Below, in pieces: positions 60,556 through 64,000 of a stretch of 64,000 bases of DNA. The stretch covers positions 23,196-87,195 of the forward strand of contig JBMYTN010000016.1 of assembly GCA_049604415.1 (NCBI GenBank). The letters are read 5' to 3'. A program made the position numbers and the translations under genes. Within the stretch, counting starts at the first letter, position 1. Each line of letters opens with the position of its first letter. This DNA comes from JBMYTN01 sp049604415 (lineage in GTDB: Bacteria; Pseudomonadota; Alphaproteobacteria; Rhodospirillales; Rhodospirillaceae). The notes beneath the pieces are model-generated. The model had not been told where the DNA came from. It made no database searches and worked only from the letters and a program-made list of their open reading frames with translations.

Positions 60556-61586
60556 CGTCCCCCCGCCGCGATCATCTTGGCCAGATCGACCATGCGGTTC
60601 ACATAGCCCCACTCATTGTCATACCAGGCATAGATCTTGGCCTGGGTGCCATTGATGACCATGGTCGAGAGCCCATCAATGATCGAGGAGCGCGGATCGT
60701 CGCGATAATCGGTCGACACCAGCGGGCGGCTCTCATAGCCCAAAATGCCCTTGAGCGGCCCGACTTTGGCGGCGGCCTCAAACAGCCCGTTCAGTTCCTC
60801 CGGCGTGGTCGGACGGCTCAGTTCGAAGACGCAATCGGTCAAGGAGGCATTGAGCAACGGCACCCGAACCGCATGGCCGTTCAACTTGCCCTTCAGTTCC
60901 GGATAGATCATCGTGATGGCGGTCGCAGAGCCCGTGGTGGTCGGCACCAGAGAGTTCAGGGCGGAGCGGGCGCGGCGTTTGTCCTTATGCGGCGCATCGA
61001 CAATGGTTTGGGTGTTGGTCACATCATGGATCGTGGTCATGGAGCCATGGACGATGCCGATGCTCTCATGGACCACCTTGACCACCGGGGCCAGGCAATT
61101 GGTGGTGCAGGACGCCGCTGTGACAATGCGATGCTGCGCCGGGTCATAAAGGTCATGATTGACCCCCTGGACCAGATTAAGCGCCGAGCCATCCTTCACC
61201 GGCGCGCTGACAAGAATACGGGGCACGCCATGGTCCAGAAAGGGCGCTAACGCCGGTCCGTCTTTGAACTTGCCGGAGCACTCCACCACCAAATCCACGG
61301 TTTCCTTGCTCCAGCCGCCGGTTTCGGTCAAGGCAGCGGGATTGTCGAGCTGGGTCCAGGGGATTTGTTTGCCCGCAATGGTGATGCTGCTGCCATCCTC
61401 AGCGGCGGAAATCTCCCGATCCCAACGGCCATGCACCGTATCGAATTCCAGCAAATGGGCGGCTATATCGGCACTGGCTTTGGGATCATTGATCGCGATG
61501 ATCTCCAGATCCAGCTGATCCCATAGGGCGCGGGTAAACAGCTTGCCCATGCGGCCAAAGCCATTCAAAGCGATGCGGAAGGTCAT
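60552..61586 (-). CDS. gapdh: ArsJ-associated glyceraldehyde-3-phosphate dehydrogenase
   Basis: 344 aa from ATG 61586. NAD-binding GFGRMGKLF, active-site C160 in ASCTTNCLAP, and YDNEWGYVNRMVDL identify type I GAPDH. In this operon it would use arsenate in place of phosphate to form 1-arseno-3-phosphoglycerate, which ArsJ pumps out. The variant GFGRMGK (usual GFGRIGR) is typical of this ars-linked branch. A separate housekeeping gap gene is expected elsewhere. Confidence 0.92.
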   Translation of the reverse strand: MTFRIALNGFGRMGKLFTRALWDQLDLEIIAINDPKASADIAAHLLEFDTVHGRWDREISAAEDGSSITIAGKQIPWTQLDNPAALTETGGWSKETVDLVVECSGKFKDGPALAPFLDHGVPRILVSAPVKDGSALNLVQGVNHDLYDPAQHRIVTAASCTTNCLAPVVKVVHESIGIVHGSMTTIHDVTNTQTIVDAPHKDKRRARSALNSLVPTTTGSATAITMIYPELKGKLNGHAVRVPLLNASLTDCVFELSRPTTPEELNGLFEAAAKVGPLKGILGYESRPLVSTDYRDDPRSSIIDGLSTMVINGTQAKIYAWYDNEWGYVNRMVDLAKMIAAGGR

Positions 61587-61600
61587 TTGGGGGAGCTCCC

Positions 61601-62512
61601 TTAGGATGGGTCCGTTGGGGTGGTCGAAGGGCCAGCTTTGCCGAATGCGGCCAAATTGCTCAGCTTGCGCTGCAGGCCATAGCGATCCAGCGCCTCCAGC
61701 GGCAGAGCACAGAAAATTGCGATCCGGCTGCGCAAAATTTTCAGCACATCGATGGTGCGCAGCACCCGCTCGGTTGCGGACAGGTCTTCCAGGGCCGGAT
61801 CCTCGACTCCCCAATGGGCCTGCAAGGGTTGTCCAGGCCAGGAGGGGCAGGGCTCCTGGGCGGCGTTGTCACAGACGGTAATGATGATGTCCAAAGGCTT
61901 TGCGTGGCTGTCTTCGCTGAAGCCTTCCCAGCTTTTGGAGCGCAGATTGGTTGTCGGCAGGCCATGGGCCTTCAAGACCTCCAAGGTCACGCTGTCGATC
62001 TCGCCGCGCGGGTGACTGCCCGCGCTATGGGCAACAAACCGGTCCTGGCCGAAATGGCGCAACAGGCTTTCCGCCATGATGCTCCGCGCCGAGTTTCCCG
62101 TGCACAGGAACAGCACCTGGCGCGGATGCGCGGTCCCTCTGCGTCCCTTACCGCCGGAGGCCTGCTCTTCGGCTTGGCGTCCGGGGCTCAGCAGCAGCTC
62201 AAGAATGTCTGGCAGCCGACTGTCCGGTGCGGTGGGGTCCGGGCCGCAGTCCCGCAGCAGGAAATGGGCGAGCAAATCCACGGCATTCTGGTCGGCCTGG
62301 TAAAACACCTGGCGGCCCTCGCGCCGGTGATCCACCAGTCCGGCCAAGCGCAGATCTTTGAGATGGAAGGACAGCGCAGACGGGCTAAGGCCGGTGGCTT
62401 GGGCCAGTTCCGAAGCGGCATAGCTGCCCGATTGCGCCAGAAGGGCAAACACCTTCAGGCGCGTCTCATGGCCTAGGGCCGCAAACAGCGGGGCGAGAAC
62501 GTCGGTTTTCAT
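61601..62512 (-). CDS. ArsR repressor fused to thioredoxin-type arsenate reductase ArsC
   Basis: 303 aa. Residues 1-95 are an ArsR/SmtB winged helix (TRLKVFALLAQ, LSPSALSFHLKDLRLAGLV); after a linker (about 105-130) comes an LMW-PTP-like ArsC with C137 in the CTGNSARS loop and a VCDNAAQEPC pair matching the relay cysteines of thioredoxin-linked ArsC. One protein thus senses arsenic and reduces arsenate. The ArsR part shows no CxC-type metalloid site near the recognition helix, so where it senses As(III) is unclear. First gene of the operon; its operator abuts the start codon. Confidence 0.9.
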   Translation of the reverse strand: MKTDVLAPLFAALGHETRLKVFALLAQSGSYAASELAQATGLSPSALSFHLKDLRLAGLVDHRREGRQVFYQADQNAVDLLAHFLLRDCGPDPTAPDSRLPDILELLLSPGRQAEEQASGGKGRRGTAHPRQVLFLCTGNSARSIMAESLLRHFGQDRFVAHSAGSHPRGEIDSVTLEVLKAHGLPTTNLRSKSWEGFSEDSHAKPLDIIITVCDNAAQEPCPSWPGQPLQAHWGVEDPALEDLSATERVLRTIDVLKILRSRIAIFCALPLEALDRYGLQRKLSNLAAFGKAGPSTTPTDPS

Positions 62513-62513
62513 A

Positions 62514-62547
62514 ACTTCAATATTTCAAGAAATATTGAAGTATGCAA
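62514..62547 (-). promoter_or_regulatory. ArsR operator overlapping the ars promoter
   Basis: A perfect 13-bp inverted repeat, ACTTCAATATTTC (62514-62526), two bases, GAAATATTGAAGT (62529-62541), ends two bases from the ArsR-ArsC start. On the minus strand TTGCAT (62547-62542), 17 bases and AATATT (62524-62519) form a promoter whose spacer and -10 are covered by the repeat. The expected transcription start falls on or next to the ATG, so the mRNA may be leaderless. Confidence 0.75.
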
Positions 62548-62575
62548 CAGCGAACATTTAGAGTATCCGTGTTGA

Positions 62576-63511
62576 TCAAGCGTGTTTTGGCATCCAAGGA
62601 CGCTCTGCTTTGAGTAGGGCGTTTGCCAAAACGATCATCTTTCTCATGATAGCCGTTATGGCGACCTTCGGTGGCTTTCCCATCGCGATGAGCTGATCGT
62701 ATTTGGCTTTGAGATCAGGGTTGTAGCGCATTGCGACTAAAGCGGGCATAAACAATGCCCTGCGGACCGTTTGACGACCACCACGAATAAAGCTCTTGCC
62801 GCGCCATTTTCCGGACTGGCGCGAGATTGGTGCCAAGCCTGCCAAAGACGCCGCTTGGCCACTATTCATGCTTCCCAGTTCTGGCATTTCGGCGATTAAG
62901 GCAAAGGCCGTGAGCTCGGCAATGCCTGGAATGCTTTTCAGGATATTGAGTTCCTGAGCCAAGGCGGGGTCGCCCACGATGAGAGCTTTGATTTCGGCCT
63001 CGATGGCGCAGAGTTGCCGCTTGATATGTTTAAGACGTGCGGTGTTCTGGCGTCTTACCAAGGGATGGGAAAATTGCTTGGTCCTGTTTTTCGCAGCCGT
63101 CTGGTCCTTGATGAGCGCCTCACGCGCCACATGCAGTTCCCTAAGAATTACAATAACTTCGCTGGGAGCTGAGCAGGCCTCCAAGTGCAGGACGGCGCCC
63201 ATTTTGGCAAGCAATGCGGCATCCAAACGATCGGTCTTGGCCAATTGGCCCGTTGCTTCGGCAAACCGCCGGACATGGCGAGGGTTCACTTTGACCATCG
63301 GCAGTTCTGCCCGTGAAAGGGTGCGCTCGAGCACTCGATGGTATCGTCCGGTGGGTTCGAAAACGATCCGTGTGACATCGCTGCCAATCCACTTGAGCAG
63401 CGCCCTAACCCCGTGAGCTGTGTTGGCGAATTGATGTTCCATGTTATCCGGATGGCGATGAACATCCAGGGTCTCTTTCGAAATATCTATGCCAATGGTA
63501 ATCTCGGTCAT
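62576..63511 (-). CDS. IS110-family transposase (DEDD type)
   Basis: 311 aa from ATG 63511 (an earlier in-frame ATG adds eight residues). N-terminal RuvC-like DEDD domain: IGIDISKETLDVH, VFEPTGRYH and KTDRLDAALLA supply the acidic residues. C-terminal Transposase_20 domain: SIPGIAELTAFALI, SLAGLAPISRQSGKW with the conserved serine, RGGRQTVRRALFM. Full length, no frameshift. IS110 transposases act with an RNA encoded in the element that selects target and donor sequence. Confidence 0.95.
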   Translation of the reverse strand: MTEITIGIDISKETLDVHRHPDNMEHQFANTAHGVRALLKWIGSDVTRIVFEPTGRYHRVLERTLSRAELPMVKVNPRHVRRFAEATGQLAKTDRLDAALLAKMGAVLHLEACSAPSEVIVILRELHVAREALIKDQTAAKNRTKQFSHPLVRRQNTARLKHIKRQLCAIEAEIKALIVGDPALAQELNILKSIPGIAELTAFALIAEMPELGSMNSGQAASLAGLAPISRQSGKWRGKSFIRGGRQTVRRALFMPALVAMRYNPDLKAKYDQLIAMGKPPKVAITAIMRKMIVLANALLKAERPWMPKHA

Positions 63512-63535
63512 CTTTTCCGCGCCTCTGCTTGTCAT

Positions 63536-63718
63536 CCGGGGCTAAACCCCTGGTATCCGTTCAGGCCAATGGAAAAGACGAGGGTGATCAAACTCTAAAT
63601 CGGCCCGTCAAACGGCCTGCCAGTTCACGATCCACCCTCGCCGCTGGATAGAGGGCAGGCACCCTCTTCCAGCGGTTCTATCTTCGCCTGATCTCGCGGA
63701 AAATCATAAGACAAGCCC
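63536..63718 (-). ncRNA. Candidate IS110 bridge RNA
   Basis: Upstream of the transposase and on its strand, where IS110-group elements encode the bridge RNA. Pairings readable here: CCGGGG/CCCCTGG flanking CTAAA near 63536-63552, GGCCCGT/ACGGCC near 63602-63617, GCCTGCC (63615-63621) with GGCAGGC (63654-63660), enclosing CCCTC (63635-63639)/GAGGG (63651-63655). The multi-hairpin form fits; guide loops were not identified. Limits are approximate. Confidence 0.4.
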
Positions 63719-63817
63719 TATCCGATCAAATAAGATCGATACTGTTTCTCGATTGGGGTGTGCGATCCAGTGGTCAGTCGGTCGCGGAGCGATGCTAGAG
63801 CGCCGGTCAAGACCAGG

Positions 63818-63860
63818 AGCATCTTCAGCCGAACCGGTACCCACTTCGGCTGAAGATGCT
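63818..63860. repeat. RIME-like palindromic element, copy 2
   Basis: Perfect 16-bp inverted repeat AGCATCTTCAGCCGAA (63818-63833) and TTCGGCTGAAGATGCT (63845-63860) with an 11-base centre. The left arm matches copy 1 at 26392-26407 in all but one base. Flanked by CTAGAG and TCTAGA-like steps, as in other palindromic intergenic units. Confidence 0.7.
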
Positions 63861-63942
63861 TTGGACACAAATGCACTCCGTCAGAATTAACCGATTTGGT
63901 CGGACAGGGCTCTAGACTGCTTCAGGAAGGCGGAGGAAGGAC

Positions 63943-64000
63943 ATGCCTGAGCATATTCGACGACAACTGACGCCAAGCAGGCGGGTTTTCATCCGGCCCC
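63943..64000 (+). CDS. Start of a truncated gene at the window edge
   Basis: ATG 63943 follows GGAGGAAGG at an ideal spacing and stays open for 19 codons to the window end (MPEHIRRQLTPSRR...). Too short to assign. The strong ribosome-binding site is the reason for calling it. Confidence 0.45.
   Translation, partial: MPEHIRRQLTPSRRVFIRP

Larger units (their letters stand above)
62564..63724 (-). mobile_element. IS110-family insertion sequence (boundaries approximate)
   Basis: One transposase gene plus about 200 bases of structured non-coding DNA upstream of it. TATCCG occurs at both 62564-62569 and 63719-63724, the only flanking short direct repeat noticed, and is used as tentative limits; IS110 members lack long terminal inverted repeats, so the ends are uncertain. 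The element sits between the ars promoter and the right-edge palindrome. Confidence 0.65.
63512..63942. other. Non-coding interval with structured RNA candidate and palindrome
   Basis: 431 bases. The transposase-proximal part (to about 63718) holds the bridge-RNA candidate; 63791-63865 holds the second RIME-like palindrome; the rest shows nothing recognisable. No start codon with a good ribosome-binding site occurs before 63943. Confidence 0.5.

Overview
The window looks like chromosome of a GC-rich alphaproteobacterium, most likely Rhodospirillales. This rests on the style of the proteins (FecR-type RTX adhesin, ArsR-ArsC/ArsJ set), frequent GTG/TTG starts, 4-base start/stop overlaps and palindromic intergenic elements like those of alphaproteobacteria. 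No rRNA, tRNA or CRISPR array was found. One complete insertion sequence (IS110 family) lies near the right end.

Layout. 1-12156: a giant (>4000 aa) RTX/beta-solenoid surface protein, cut at its 5' end by the window edge. 12.2-17.4 kb: prmA, an M24 aminopeptidase, then a two-gene restriction-modification system (C5 methyltransferase plus a GIY-YIG nuclease of Eco29kI type). 17.4-23.5 kb: general metabolism (MDR oxidoreductase, LysR regulator, SDR, class III aminotransferase, PaaI-type thioesterase, MBL hydrolase). 23.6-35.3 kb: a glycan/lipid cluster with a B12-type radical SAM protein, fatty-acid desaturase-like enzyme, two tandem GT-C-like membrane proteins, a DPM-like GT2, a methyltransferase, a processive GT2, a second radical SAM protein and an NAD-dependent epimerase. 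Two of its leaders carry inverted repeats that would fold over a ribosome-binding site or start codon. 35.4-38.2 kb: an inorganic-carbon module (AllA-like cupin, SbtA bicarbonate transporter, SbtB PII-like regulator, beta-carbonic anhydrase). 38.3-39.4 kb: pyrC.

39.4-58.3 kb is the most interesting part: an expanded srf locus. A divergent membrane-anchored trypsin-like protease faces a long run of tightly packed genes: membrane vWA protein, SrfA, SrfB (Hsp70/actin-fold ATPase), SrfC (GTPase-like), a Sel1 membrane protein, a secreted PpkA-like vWA protein without a kinase, an ABC ATPase/FtsX-type permease pair, a secreted FGE-fold protein without visible catalytic cysteines, and two coiled-coil lipoproteins. 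Signal peptides, lipoboxes and single membrane segments place its parts in cytoplasm, inner membrane, periplasm and probably outer membrane, so it can be read as a trans-envelope, nucleotide-driven machine of unknown purpose.

58.3-59.2 kb: hairpin repeats and a PemK/MazF-Phd toxin-antitoxin pair. 59.2-62.5 kb: an arsenic operon using the 1-arseno-3-phosphoglycerate export route (ArsR-ArsC fusion, GAPDH, ArsJ). 62.5-63.7 kb: the IS110 element with a structured non-coding region that is a bridge-RNA candidate. The right edge holds a palindromic repeat and the first codons of a truncated gene.
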